Source: JAFLCM01 sp046154665 (lineage in GTDB: Bacteria; Planctomycetota; Phycisphaerae; Phycisphaerales; UBA1924). Taken from it: DNA of 64,000 nucleotides. The translations under genes were made by a program, and so were the position numbers. The stretch is from positions 1 to 64,000 of the forward strand of contig JBJXFG010000104.1 in assembly GCA_046154665.1 (NCBI GenBank), given 5' to 3'. Positions within the stretch are counted from its first letter, which is position 1. Each line of letters begins with the position of its first letter. Below the pieces are notes generated by a model. That model had not been told where the DNA came from. It was given only the letters and a program-made list of their open reading frames with translations, and made no database searches. This document shows positions 48,118 to 56,479 of the stretch, one piece after another.

Positions 48118-49539
48118 GTGCATCTCACCCTCACCATCCCGCCCCCGACCCCCGCGCCACCCACGCGCGCCGCCTGCGAGGCCGCCGTGCGCCTCGGCGT
48201 CACCCTCCCCGATCTCGACCAAACACCCGCGCCCCTCACCTTCCACCTCGAACTCAACCACAGCACTCGCCTCCTCATCACCGGCCCCAGCGGCAGCGGC
48301 AAAACCCGCCTCCTGCACACCCTCGAGCACACCCTCCGCGAAAACCACGTCCGCGTCATCCGACCGATCGCCGCACCGACCTCGCGCCGCCGCGCCGCAC
48401 GCAGCGTCCTCGACGCCGTGCTCGCATCACCCGCCAACACCCCATCGCGGCTCGACGAAGCGATGCGAGCCCTCGCCTCCGTCGGCCTCTCCGAAGCCCA
48501 CATCATGGCGCGGCGTGTCTCCGAACTCTCCGCCGGCCAACTCGAACGCCTCCGCCTCGCCCGCGCCCTCAGCGACGCCGACCGCGCTGCCATCAACCCG
48601 GGGGCCGCGATCCTCATTGACGAGTTCGGCGCCACGCTCGACGACGACGCCCTCCGCGCCGTCGCACGCCTCCTGCGCCGCGCCGCCCACGCGCGCCCGA
48701 ACCTCACGCTGGCGATCGCAACGCACCGCCCCGCGATCGTCCGCGAAGAACTCGCGCCCACCCACGACATCGATCTCGCCCGCATGCCGCCGGTGGGGCG
48801 GGCTTCCAGCCTGCCTCTTCAAAGCAGCCTAATCCACCAGCCAAAGCAGCTCCCGCCCCACATCACCGAAGGCACAACACAACACCTCGAACTCCTTTCC
48901 CAGTACCACTACCGCACCCGCCCGCCCGCCACCATCGACCGCGTCTTCACCGCCACCGACCCGACCACCCGCCAGCCCATCGCCGTCCTCGCGCTCAGCC
49001 GCCCCACCCTCAACGCCGCGTGGCGTCGTTTCGCCTGGCCCGATCGCTACTCCACCACCGACAAACGCCTCAACGCCCAACGACTCAACAGCGAACTCCG
49101 CTGCATTTCTCGAGTCATCGTCGCGCCCAACCACCGCGCCCTCGGCGTCGCCCGCGCCCTGGTCGCCCACGCCCTCCAGCACGCCCCAACTCCAAACATC
49201 GAGGCCCTCGCCGCGATGGGCGCCTCGTGCTCCATCTTCCGCGCCGCCGGCATGACCGAGTTCCCCGTCCCCATCCAGCCCGCCGATGCGCGCCTGCTCG
49301 ACTTCCTCACCGACCTGCGCCTCCAACTCTGGCGTCTCGCCACACCCCACGAAACCTACGAACGCCTCACCACCGATCGCTCAATCGCCGCGCAGCTTGA
49401 ACGCGAACTCAGCCTGTGGTCCACATCCAGCCGAGCCACCCGCGCCACCAGACGCGCCGGCCCTGAAGCCCTCTTCACCAAGGCCTGCCGAAGACTCGCC
49501 AGAACACCCCGCGCCTACGCCTGGTCGAGCCCGACTTGA
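48118..49539 (+). CDS. ABC-type ATPase fused to a GNAT acetyltransferase
   Basis: 473-aa soluble protein. GTG 48118 is chosen because upstream codons are repeat DNA. ATPase: Walker A GPSGSGKTRLL (about residues 57-67), ABC signature ELSAGQLERLRLARAL (about 139-154), Walker B AAILIDEFGATLD, H-loop IATHRP. C-terminal part (~260-430) is GNAT-like, with the acetyl-CoA loop VIVAPNHRALGVARALVAHA. An in-frame repeat A copy (VGRASSLPLQ, 48791-48817) sits between the two parts. No membrane domain, so not a transporter. Position upstream of terminase suggests a phage-related role such as DNA/protein modification. The exact family is uncertain. Confidence 0.85.
   Translation: MHLTLTIPPPTPAPPTRAACEAAVRLGVTLPDLDQTPAPLTFHLELNHSTRLLITGPSGSGKTRLLHTLEHTLRENHVRVIRPIAAPTSRRRAARSVLDAVLASPANTPSRLDEAMRALASVGLSEAHIMARRVSELSAGQLERLRLARALSDADRAAINPGAAILIDEFGATLDDDALRAVARLLRRAAHARPNLTLAIATHRPAIVREELAPTHDIDLARMPPVGRASSLPLQSSLIHQPKQLPPHITEGTTQHLELLSQYHYRTRPPATIDRVFTATDPTTRQPIAVLALSRPTLNAAWRRFAWPDRYSTTDKRLNAQRLNSELRCISRVIVAPNHRALGVARALVAHALQHAPTPNIEALAAMGASCSIFRAAGMTEFPVPIQPADARLLDFLTDLRLQLWRLATPHETYERLTTDRSIAAQLERELSLWSTSSRATRATRRAGPEALFTKACRRLARTPRAYAWSSPT
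48791..48817. repeat. Repeat A copy inside the ABC-GNAT gene
   Basis: CGGTGGGGCGGGCTTCCAGC in the linker between ATPase and acetyltransferase; it keeps the reading frame and adds about 10 residues. Confidence 0.75.
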
Positions 49540-49548
49540 TGCCGAGCC

Positions 49549-49652
49549 CGCGCACCTCCACACCTCCACACCTCCACATCTCCACACCTTCGCACCTCCG
49601 CACCTTCGCACCCGCGCACCTCCACACCTCCACACCTCCGCACCTCTCCCCT
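49549..49652. repeat. CCTCCACA tandem repeat array
   Basis: About ten 9-base units of the CACCTCCACACCTCCACA type with C/T and A/G variants (CACCTTCGCACC), ending before the 65-aa gene. Units are contiguous without spacers, so this is not a CRISPR array. Confidence 0.85.
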
Positions 49653-49656
49653 CCCC

Positions 49657-49854
49657 ATGCCCACCTCAACCCCACTCGCCAAGCCCCCGAACCCCGACGA
49701 CCTCCCGCACCCCATCACCATCTTCACCACCAAACGCGAGCGCAGCGCCATCCTCAACGCCCTGAAGCGCTACGACCCCGACCGCCGCGCCGCCCTCTGC
49801 AAGGCGCTCAACATCAAACCCAATCCACCCACCAAGCCGCCGCCGCCAACCTAG
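49657..49854 (+). CDS. Small hypothetical protein
   Basis: 65-aa protein, Pro-rich at both ends, with one helical core FTTKRERSAILNALKRYDPDRRAALCKAL. It starts straight after the tandem repeat and has no Shine-Dalgarno. The core looks like a real folded helix pair and codon use matches neighbours, so I retain it as a probable gene of the phage-like operon with unknown function. Confidence 0.5.
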   Translation: MPTSTPLAKPPNPDDLPHPITIFTTKRERSAILNALKRYDPDRRAALCKALNIKPNPPTKPPPPT

Positions 49855-49953
49855 CCCGCGCGCGAAGCGCCCAACGTACCCCGCCGTCCCCCGGCGCGTC
49901 ATCCAACTCGCCCGATCGACCAAGCGAACCCGCACCACCCCATCGCCCGGACG

Positions 49954-49979
49954 CGAGCCCAGAGCGTCAGCGACGGGTC
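49954..49979. repeat. Half copy of inverted element B
   Basis: CGAGCCCAGAGCGTCAGCGA matches one end of the elements at 13361 and 61462. The 235-base gap 49855-50089 contains nothing else recognisable. Confidence 0.7.
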
Positions 49980-50089
49980 TGCACGACCACCACGCTCTCG
50001 CCTTGCCGGGAGCCCCGTGCCTGATGACGACCGACAGGCCGCATCACGCTTTTCCGAACCCCCTGCTCTCTCGCACAGAAACCAACACC

Positions 50090-50869
50090 ATGCCAGCCGC
50101 CAAACAAGCGCGCCCGCCGCGCCAAGCCGTCACCACGCCCGCCCCTGAATCGCCGACGCGTCTGAGCCTCGCCAGCGCCGCGACAGACGCATCATCCGAT
50201 GCGTCCGCCGCGCCGGCACCGCCGACGCCGGAACCCTCCGCCGCGAACGCGACACCGATCTCCCCTGATCCCGCCGTTGCAGCGCCCGTTGATCCCGCCG
50301 CTCAACCCGCCGTCAAGCTGCCCGTTGCTCCCACCGAGCAGAACCTCCTCGAAGCCCTCCTCGGCACCGAAGCCTCGCTCGACACACTCGCCCGCAACCA
50401 CACCCTCACCCTGCGCGACCTCATCGCCTGGGCCGAGCAGCGCGACATCGTCCGCCTCCGCCACGCCATGCGCAAACTCTCCGACGACCGCGCCGACCTC
50501 ATCGCCAGCAAGGCCCGAGTCGAAGCGGCGCACAAACTGAACAAACTCGCAAACGCCGACGGAGCCGACGCCGCGAGCAAAGAAACCTCCCGCAAAGCCT
50601 GCGTCGACCTCCTCCGTTTCCGCTGCAGCGCCCCCGCCGAGATCATCGACGCCGGCACCGACCCAAGCGCCGATCGCGACGCGCCCGCCAGCGCCGAAGC
50701 CGACGCCGAGCGCGCCGCCGAGGCCGCCTTCCTCGCCGCCCTCGAGCGCGAGGCCCGCGCCGCCGCCGAAGCTCTCACCCGCGCCGACCCCAACGTCTCC
50801 ACCAACATCACACCCGACGCGAGCACCAGCGCCACGACCGACCACACCCACTGCGAGGCCGCCGATTGA
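50090..50869 (+). CDS. Hypothetical protein upstream of terminase (positional small-subunit candidate)
   Basis: 259-aa protein with low-complexity Ala/Pro/Thr/Asp ends and a helical core at about residues 85-185: LLGTEASLDTLARNHTLTL, RDLIAWAEQRDIVRLRHAMR, then IASKARVEAAHKLNKLA and CVDLLRFR. The TLTLRDLIAWAEQ helix resembles an HTH. Its TGA overlaps the TTG start of the terminase by four bases (50866-50869), implying translational coupling. By position it could be the small terminase subunit, but no family match is evident. Confidence 0.75.
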   Translation: MPAAKQARPPRQAVTTPAPESPTRLSLASAATDASSDASAAPAPPTPEPSAANATPISPDPAVAAPVDPAAQPAVKLPVAPTEQNLLEALLGTEASLDTLARNHTLTLRDLIAWAEQRDIVRLRHAMRKLSDDRADLIASKARVEAAHKLNKLANADGADAASKETSRKACVDLLRFRCSAPAEIIDAGTDPSADRDAPASAEADAERAAEAAFLAALEREARAAAEALTRADPNVSTNITPDASTSATTDHTHCEAAD

Positions 50870-52572
50870 ACCCCATCACCCCGCGCCTCACCCCGCGCCT
50901 CACACTGGTCCGCCCCGAGCCCGACCGCGCCCCCGTGCTGCCCCTGCCCCGCGCCGCCGCGTTCCGCCCTCACCTCCGACCCGTCTCGCCGCAGCATCTC
51001 CGCGCCTGGCTCCGTCTCGTCCTCAACATCGACGTGCCCACCGAGCACAATCCGCGCACCGGCACCGGCCCCCTCGCCTACCTCTGGTACGCCTTCCACG
51101 AGCCTCCGCCCTGGGCCGACCCCAAGCCCGACGCCGTCGTCTGGGCCTGCCGCGGCGGCGGCAAAACCTTCTACGCCGCCCTCGCCACCGCCCTCGACCT
51201 CCTCTTCAAGCCAGGCATCGAAGTCAAGACCCTCGGCGGATCACTCGAGCAATCACAACGCTTGCACGCCCACCTGCGCCGGTTCTTCGAGCATCCGATG
51301 CTCCGCCCCCTCGTCGACGGCGCCGTCACCGAGCGACGCCTCCGCCTCATCAACGGCTCCACCGCCCAGACCCTCGCGCAGTCCCACACATCCGTTCGAG
51401 GCACGCGCCCGCACAAACTCCGCTGCGACGAGGCCGAACTCTTCGACCAGGACGTCTGGTCCGCCGCCCAGCTCGCGCCCCGCTCCGCCACGCTCGCCGG
51501 CCAGCGCGTCCACGCCTGCATCGAAGCCCTCTCCACTTGCCACGAGCCCCACGGCCTCATGTCGCAACTCATCACCGACGCCCATTCGGCCAACGCTCCG
51601 GCTCGCACGGATTCAAATGAATCGCCCGAGCAACGAGCCCGGAGCGTGAGCGACGGGTTCTCACTTCAACCAGTAGACGCAGCTTTACCCAATCGACTCG
51701 TCAACGCCGGGGCACCGGGTTCGTTCGCTTCCACGCCGCGCCGCCTCTTCAAATGGGGAGTCATCGACGTCCTCGAGCACTGCCCGCCCGAGCGTCCATG
51801 CGCGCCCTGCCCGCTGCTCGACGATTGCCGCGGCCGCGCCAAGGTCGGCATCGGGCACGTCTCGATCGACGACGCCATCCGCATGAAGCAGCGCGTCTCG
51901 CCCACGCGCTGGGAATCCGAGATGCTCTGCCTCCGCCCGCGCCGCGACGACAGCGTCTACCCCGAGTTCGACGAGTCGCTCCACATCCGAATCGATCCGC
52001 CGACATCCACCACCACACCCACGCCGCTGGCGGGCATGGACTTCGGCTTCCGTTCGCCCACCGTGTTCCTCTGGGCGCTCCACGAACCCGAGTCCGACAC
52101 CCTGCACATCTTCGACGAGCACAGTGCCAGCCGCCTCACCATCGAGCAGCACTTCAACGTGATCGAATCGCGCGGCCACGCCAGACCAACCTGGGTCGCG
52201 ATCGACCCCGCCGGCCGCGCCGCCGAAGCCCAGTCCGGCCTCAGCCACGCCCACCTGATGACCAAACTCGGATACAAACCCCGCGCCCGACCAACCTCCA
52301 TCGCCCACGGCATCGAACTCGTCCGCGCCCGTCTGGCCCCACGCCTCAACCCGCACGGCACCAGCGCCGCCCCGCGCCTCACCATCCACCCGCGCTGCAA
52401 CACCCTCATCGAGTCACTCACCAGCTACCACTACCCCGCGCCGCCAAACTTCAGCAACGACCCCGTGAAAGACGGCCCCGACCACGCCGCCGACGCCCTC
52501 CGCTACCTCATCACCAACCTCGACGCGCGCAGCACCTTCGAGTCGCAGAACTACATGAGGGGCAAGGGATGA
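50866..52572 (+). CDS. Phage-type terminase large subunit with a four-cysteine insert
   Basis: 568-aa protein. The TTG start overlaps the upstream stop (TTGA). ATPase: P-loop CRGGGKT (C95-T101), Walker B LRCDEAELFD (D188, E189). RNase H-like nuclease: GMDFGF with D392, and KDGPDHAADALRYLI (D536, D539) at the C-terminus. Between the two domains lies C306-x5-C312-x2-C315-x5-C321 (PCAPCPLLDDC), a likely zinc or iron-sulfur site not usual in terminases. About 35 residues just before it (near RARSVSDGF) are encoded by a repeat B insertion. Terminases package DNA into capsids, but no portal or capsid gene is nearby, so this may be a remnant or domesticated nuclease. Confidence 0.88.
   Translation: MNPITPRLTPRLTLVRPEPDRAPVLPLPRAAAFRPHLRPVSPQHLRAWLRLVLNIDVPTEHNPRTGTGPLAYLWYAFHEPPPWADPKPDAVVWACRGGGKTFYAALATALDLLFKPGIEVKTLGGSLEQSQRLHAHLRRFFEHPMLRPLVDGAVTERRLRLINGSTAQTLAQSHTSVRGTRPHKLRCDEAELFDQDVWSAAQLAPRSATLAGQRVHACIEALSTCHEPHGLMSQLITDAHSANAPARTDSNESPEQRARSVSDGFSLQPVDAALPNRLVNAGAPGSFASTPRRLFKWGVIDVLEHCPPERPCAPCPLLDDCRGRAKVGIGHVSIDDAIRMKQRVSPTRWESEMLCLRPRRDDSVYPEFDESLHIRIDPPTSTTTPTPLAGMDFGFRSPTVFLWALHEPESDTLHIFDEHSASRLTIEQHFNVIESRGHARPTWVAIDPAGRAAEAQSGLSHAHLMTKLGYKPRARPTSIAHGIELVRARLAPRLNPHGTSAAPRLTIHPRCNTLIESLTSYHYPAPPNFSNDPVKDGPDHAADALRYLITNLDARSTFESQNYMRGKG
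51631..51730. repeat. Repeat B element inside the terminase gene
   Basis: Begins CAACGAGCCCGGAGCGTGAG; the left end matches the elements at 13361 and 61462, and the right end (GGGTTCGTTCG) is a decayed match. It maintains the frame and encodes the RARSVSDGF segment. Confidence 0.7.
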
Positions 52573-52803
52573 AGGTGCGGAGGTGCGGAGGTGGGAAGTG
52601 GAGACCGATCAGCGCGCGACCTGCCTCCGCGTCCCGAAGGGACGCCGGGTTGTAGCCACGGGCGCAGGCGGCGTCATCGCCGCCAAGCCCGTGGAAAGCT
52701 GCGTGCCTTGAGTTTGCCCCGGAGGGGCAAAGGAACAACCCCCGTGGCCTTTGTTCGAATCGCCAAGAAAAACCCACCTCACCGCCCCCGAAAGCAAAGC
52801 CGC

Positions 52804-53094
52804 TCACCCCGCGTGCTTCCCGCACAAACCCGCCTTCCGCGCCGCGTCCATGATGGCCGCGACCAGCGCCTCGGGCGGCTTGCCCACCGGCCCGAGCTCG
52901 CCGCACCCGCGCGTCGCCGACACCGTCTTCTTGTACGAATCCAAATACTTCACGCACGACACGCACTCGCTGAGGTGGGCCTCGAACGCCGCACGCTCCG
53001 GCTCGGGCAGAGCGCCCTCGAAGTAGTCGAGCAGGAACTCGTTGACCATCCGGTCGCACGTCAGGTCATCGTTGGTGTGGTCGCAGTGAGTCAC
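52804..53094 (-). CDS. Anti-sigma factor with zinc-finger (zf-HC2) motif
   Basis: 96-aa protein. The motif H-x3-C-x2-C is seen in FEAHLSECVSCVKYLDSY (about residues 38-55), with an upstream Cys (LTCDRMVNEFLLDYFEGAL). This is the usual zinc anti-sigma domain that holds an ECF sigma factor inactive. No membrane helix follows, so it is a short soluble form; the end (KAGLCGKHAG) adds another Cys. The ATG overlaps the sigma gene's TGA (ATGA), showing coupled translation. Confidence 0.9.
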   Translation of the reverse strand: MTHCDHTNDDLTCDRMVNEFLLDYFEGALPEPERAAFEAHLSECVSCVKYLDSYKKTVSATRGCGELGPVGKPPEALVAAIMDAARKAGLCGKHAG

Positions 53095-53732
53095 AGGTCG
53101 CCCTTCCGCATCATCGGGTCCAGCAGTTCGCGCAGAGCCTGGCGGGCCCGGTGCAGCCTCGTCTTGACGGCGGATACCGATTCGCCCAGCACTTCCGCCG
53201 CGGCCTCGGTGTCCAGTTGTTCGATGTCGCGCAGCACCAGCACGGTGCGGTACTGCTCGGGCAGTTCTTCGATCTTTTCACGAACAATCCGCATCAGGTC
53301 CGCGCGGTGCGCCCCGCCCCCTGGGGTATCGGACCATTCGCCGGGCGCCGCCGCGGCGTGCCCGTCCTGCGTGAACGACGGCAGCAGGCTCTCGATGGCG
53401 CGCTCGTTCCGTCGGCGTGCCTTCCGCAGCTTCATCAGGCACGCGTTGACCACAACACGGTGCATCCACGTCGAGAGGCGCGAGCGCCCGTCGAACGACG
53501 CAAGGTTCTTGAACGCTGAGAGGAACGCGTCCTGCAGCGCGTCGGAAGCATCGTCGTCGTTGCCCATCATCCGCCGCGCCACGGCGAGCAGCCGCGGCGA
53601 GAGCTCGGAAACGAAGCGCAGGTACGCCGACTCATCGCCGGCGCGCAGCCCGGCGATCAACGCAGACTCATCGACCGAGGCATCGATCGGGGCGTCGCCG
53701 ACAGGTACGGCCGGGTTGGCGTGCTGGGACAT
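53091..53732 (-). CDS. ECF-family RNA polymerase sigma factor
   Basis: 213-aa sigma-70 ECF factor. Region 2: YLRFVSELSPRLLAVARRMM, DDASDALQDAFLSAFKNLAS and FDGRSRLSTWMHRVVVNACL. Region 4: LPEQYRTVLVLRDIEQLDTE and VLGESVSAVKTRLHRARQAL. Start is uncertain: ATG at 53732 (MSQHANPAV) is used, but ATGs at 53741 and 53771 are in frame and none has a good ribosome site. It is co-transcribed with the overlapping zf-HC2 anti-sigma gene. Targets are unknown; ECF operons often autoregulate. Confidence 0.92.
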   Translation of the reverse strand: MSQHANPAVPVGDAPIDASVDESALIAGLRAGDESAYLRFVSELSPRLLAVARRMMGNDDDASDALQDAFLSAFKNLASFDGRSRLSTWMHRVVVNACLMKLRKARRRNERAIESLLPSFTQDGHAAAAPGEWSDTPGGGAHRADLMRIVREKIEELPEQYRTVLVLRDIEQLDTEAAAEVLGESVSAVKTRLHRARQALRELLDPMMRKGDL

Positions 53733-53771
53733 CACCGGCATCGTACCGGTCGGATGCCGCGTCGCGATCAT

Positions 53772-54214
53772 TGGTTACACGAAGGAAACGGTTCGGCGCG
53801 CCTCACGGCACCAACTGGGCCGCGATCTCCTGCAGCCGCGCCTGGATGCGGGCCAGGGCCTCAGCCTGCGCGAACGCGAAGTTCGAAATCTTCTGATTGG
53901 CCTCACGCACGAAAACCGCGAAGTTACGAGCGCGGCGACCAAGTGGGATTCGTATCAGAGCCGACGGCGCGAGCCGTCGGTCCACACGATCCGGGTGACG
54001 CCCAGTCGGCACCGTCCGCGCTCGCGGCCGCAACCAATCCGCAGCACCGCCGAGCGACAGCGCTCGAACCCGCCTCGCCCGCGGCTCATTCACCTTGCCC
54101 GATGCAGGAAAACCAAAAACGGAAAACCAACAACCCGCGTGCAGCCGCGCGGCATCTTCGCCCCACAATGTCGGTGCTGTCTCGTCTGTTCCTCCCACCA
54201 CTGGAGACCCCGCC
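53772..54214. other. Intergenic region with a gene-end fragment and a hairpin repeat
   Basis: 443 bases. On the minus strand, 53803-53945 reads as a plausible protein tail (NFAVFVREANQKISNFAF, then AEALARIQARLQEIAAQLVP) with no start or upstream continuation, so it may be a decayed gene end. CCGACGGC/GCCGTCGG forms a stem at 53961-53980, where the frame loses sense, matching family C repeats. The rest likely holds promoters of the sigma operon and the dockerin gene. Confidence 0.45.
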
Positions 54215-55474
54215 ATGCGTTCATCTCGACTCGCGTCCCACTCACGCCCGTATTCGATCCGCGGCGCCACGAGCGCCTCGGTGGGATTGATGATGGCCCT
54301 ATCCGCCGCCGCCAACGGCGCGGCGTACCGCGTCGAGGTGATGACCATCCCCAACGGCGGCGTGCAGACCGCCGAGGCGATCAACTCAAGCGGCATCGCC
54401 GCCGTCTCGCTCTTCGGCCCCGCCCAGGCGGGCACGTGGGACGGCGGTCTGAAGCGGGCGCTGTTCGCCGCGGGGAGCGACCCGTGGGTCGTCGCGCTGG
54501 GGATCAACGATCAGAACACCGTGGTCGGCTACACCGGCAACGCGTCGCAGGACCTGGCGCCCGTGAAGTGGCCGGCGGGCGCGACCGCCGCGATCGAACT
54601 GCCCACCTTCGGCATCCGCTTCGGCCGCGCTCTGGATATCAACGACGCCGGCGACATCGTCGGTTCACTCGACCTCACCCTTCAGTTCGGCGACAACGAC
54701 AACCAGGCCGTGCTTTGGCCCGCCTCGGGCGGCGTGGTGGCGCTGATCATCAATCAGCCCGGCGAGTTCAGCGACGCCCGCGCCATCAACAACCGTGGGG
54801 ACATCGTCGGTGAGAACCAGCGACAGGCGTACTTCCGACCCGCCGGCGCGAACTCCGCGGCCCAGAACATCGGAACCCTCGGCGCGAGCTTCTCGTACGC
54901 CGTGGACGTGAACGATTTCGGCGAGGTGGTGGGCAACTCGCGTGAGCAGTTCGGTGCCGTCGATCTGCCCTTCCGCTGGCGCGATACGACGGGCGTCATG
55001 GTCAGTTTGGGCACGCTTCGCGGCGTCGGCGCCTTCGCTCAGGCGATTAACAACCGCGGACAGATTGTGGGGCACGACGCGATCTCCTCCTCCAGCGCGA
55101 GCACCGACCGGGCGTTCATCATCAACCCCGGCGGCACGATGACCGACCTCAACACGCTCATCCCCGCCACCTCGGGCTGGACGCTGACCCGCGCCACCGC
55201 GATCAACAACGCAGGCGTCATCGTCGGCGTCGGACGCTTCCAGAACCAGGAGCAGGCGTTCATCCTGACGCCCGATTCACCCGCGGCGTTCGTGCCGTGC
55301 CTCGCCGACCTCAACCGCGACCTCTCCATCAACACCGCCGACCTGGTGCGACTGCTCGGCGATTTCGGCCAAAGCGGCGCACCGGGCTTCGCGTCGGATG
55401 TGAACGGCGACGGCAGCGTGAACACGTCAGACCTGGTGTTCTTCCTCGGCGCGTTCGGCGCTTCTTGCACATGA
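54215..55474 (+). CDS. Secreted HAF-repeat protein with GC-type dockerin tail
   Basis: 419-aa exported protein; GGAGA nine bases before ATG 54215. Signal peptide region ends near AAANGAA. Residues 40-350 carry repeated units of the extracellular HAF type: ALGINDQNTVVGYTGNA, ALDINDAGDIVGSLDL, AINNRGDIVGENQ, VDVNDFGEVVGNS, AINNRGQIVGHDA, AINNAGVIVGVG; each is 'x-IN-x-x-G-x-IVG', giving a propeller-like fold. The end has two dockerin-like loops, LNRDLSINTADLVRLLGDF and VNGDGSVNTSDLVFFLGAF, closing GASCT. Role unknown, probably surface-attached. Confidence 0.9.
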   Translation: MRSSRLASHSRPYSIRGATSASVGLMMALSAAANGAAYRVEVMTIPNGGVQTAEAINSSGIAAVSLFGPAQAGTWDGGLKRALFAAGSDPWVVALGINDQNTVVGYTGNASQDLAPVKWPAGATAAIELPTFGIRFGRALDINDAGDIVGSLDLTLQFGDNDNQAVLWPASGGVVALIINQPGEFSDARAINNRGDIVGENQRQAYFRPAGANSAAQNIGTLGASFSYAVDVNDFGEVVGNSREQFGAVDLPFRWRDTTGVMVSLGTLRGVGAFAQAINNRGQIVGHDAISSSSASTDRAFIINPGGTMTDLNTLIPATSGWTLTRATAINNAGVIVGVGRFQNQEQAFILTPDSPAAFVPCLADLNRDLSINTADLVRLLGDFGQSGAPGFASDVNGDGSVNTSDLVFFLGAFGASCT

Positions 55475-55492
55475 AGCGATAGCGGAGCGAAA

Positions 55493-55527
55493 AAGCCCAC
55501 CGGCTCTGTCGGTGGGCTTGTGCTTTG
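55493..55527 (+). terminator. Terminator of the HAF-repeat gene
   Basis: AAGCCCACCG (55493-55502) pairs perfectly with CGGTGGGCTT (55510-55519), followed by GTGCTTTG. The A-run upstream would also allow leftward use. Confidence 0.8.
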
Positions 55528-55538
55528 CTCGGTGCATC

Positions 55539-55596
55539 GGTGGGGCAGGCTTCCCGCCTGCCTGCCTCAGAGGTTGGCAGGCTGGAAGCCTGCCCA
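55539..55596. repeat. Inverted pair of repeat A
   Basis: GGTGGGGCAGGCTTCCCGCC and, inverted, GGCAGGCTGGAAGCCTGCCC around a short loop, so the full element is a hairpin of about 58 bases. Single arms of it occur at 1-24 and 48791-48817. Confidence 0.8.
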
Positions 55597-55627
55597 ACCG
55601 TTCTGGTTCGTGCGGTTCCTCCCCGGA

Positions 55628-56479
55628 TCACTCTTCGAGAGTGTCCGAATCCGGAACGGTCTTCTTCGTCGTCTTCTTCTTCACCTTGGGGTTCTTCAGC
55701 GAGGAGGGCCCGAGGCCCTTTTTCTTTTCCTGGCTGGTGGCGATCTCGTCCTTCAGGGTCGCTTCCATGAAGAGGATGACCTTGCAGGAGGGGCACTTGG
55801 TGAGGTCGCCGCGTTTGAGCAGCACGCTCACGAGTTCGATCGGCAGCACGGTGAAGCAGGCGCCGCACGAGTATTCGAGGTTCCGCCGGTCCATCTCCTC
55901 CAGCGGGGCCATGACATGCTCGGCACCCGAGTTGAGGCGCTGGTTGTAGTAGTTGAGGGCGTCGCCGTTGAGCCCGTCGAGCTTGCCGGTGCGTTCGCCG
56001 TTGAGCTCGCCCAGGCGTGCGGCGATCTCGGTCTGGCGCTCGTCGCGGTCGCGTTTGGCGATCTCGCGGACCTTTTCACGCTCGGCGACCTGAGCGTCGA
56101 TGGCGGCCACGTCGACGCGGGATTTCTCGAGCTTCTGCATCGACGCGAGGGCACGCTCTTCGATGAGGCCCTTGTCGGCCTTCAGGGTGGCGACCTCGGT
56201 GTTGAGGGCCTGGTGCTCTTTGGTGGTCTGGGCGGTGTTCATCCGCTCGCGGAGCATCTCGATGCGCTGCTCGATGCCCTTGGCCTCGTTCTCGTCGTTG
56301 TGGGCCGAGGCCTCCAACTGCTTGAGCTGGGTGGCGAGGGTGTCGTGGCGCGTCTTGAGGGCGGAGAGCAGCTTGTCCTGCTCTGCGAGGTAGGCCTCCG
56401 CCGTCTTGAGCCGCCCGGTCAGACCGCGCAGTTGTTGATCCACCCGGTAAAGTTCAAGCAGTTTGGTGGTGACACCCAT
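55628..56479 (-). CDS. Coiled-coil protein with C4-type zinc ribbon (CdsZ/CT398-like)
   Basis: 283-aa protein. Start at MGVTTKLLELYRVDQQLRG, since upstream in-frame codons are intergenic repeat. Residues ~1-175 form a long antiparallel coiled coil (EQDKLLSALKTRHDTLATQL, EQRIEMLRERMNTAQTTKEH). Residues ~195-245 hold the zinc ribbon: YSCGACFTVLP then LTKCPSCKVILF. The C-terminus is Lys-rich (KNPKVKKKTTKKTVPD). This matches the zinc ribbon family (PF02591 type) whose members act as adaptors in diverse processes. Function here is not defined. Confidence 0.88.
   Translation of the reverse strand: MGVTTKLLELYRVDQQLRGLTGRLKTAEAYLAEQDKLLSALKTRHDTLATQLKQLEASAHNDENEAKGIEQRIEMLRERMNTAQTTKEHQALNTEVATLKADKGLIEERALASMQKLEKSRVDVAAIDAQVAEREKVREIAKRDRDERQTEIAARLGELNGERTGKLDGLNGDALNYYNQRLNSGAEHVMAPLEEMDRRNLEYSCGACFTVLPIELVSVLLKRGDLTKCPSCKVILFMEATLKDEIATSQEKKKGLGPSSLKNPKVKKKTTKKTVPDSDTLEE

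Noticed and set aside
49549..49652. Possible CRISPR array
   Set aside because: Units of 9 bases are contiguous with no spacers; simple degenerate tandem repeat.
53803..53945. Minus-strand protein tail (ending ARLQEIAAQLVP)
   Set aside because: No start or upstream continuation is found; noted as a possible decayed gene end rather than called as a gene.
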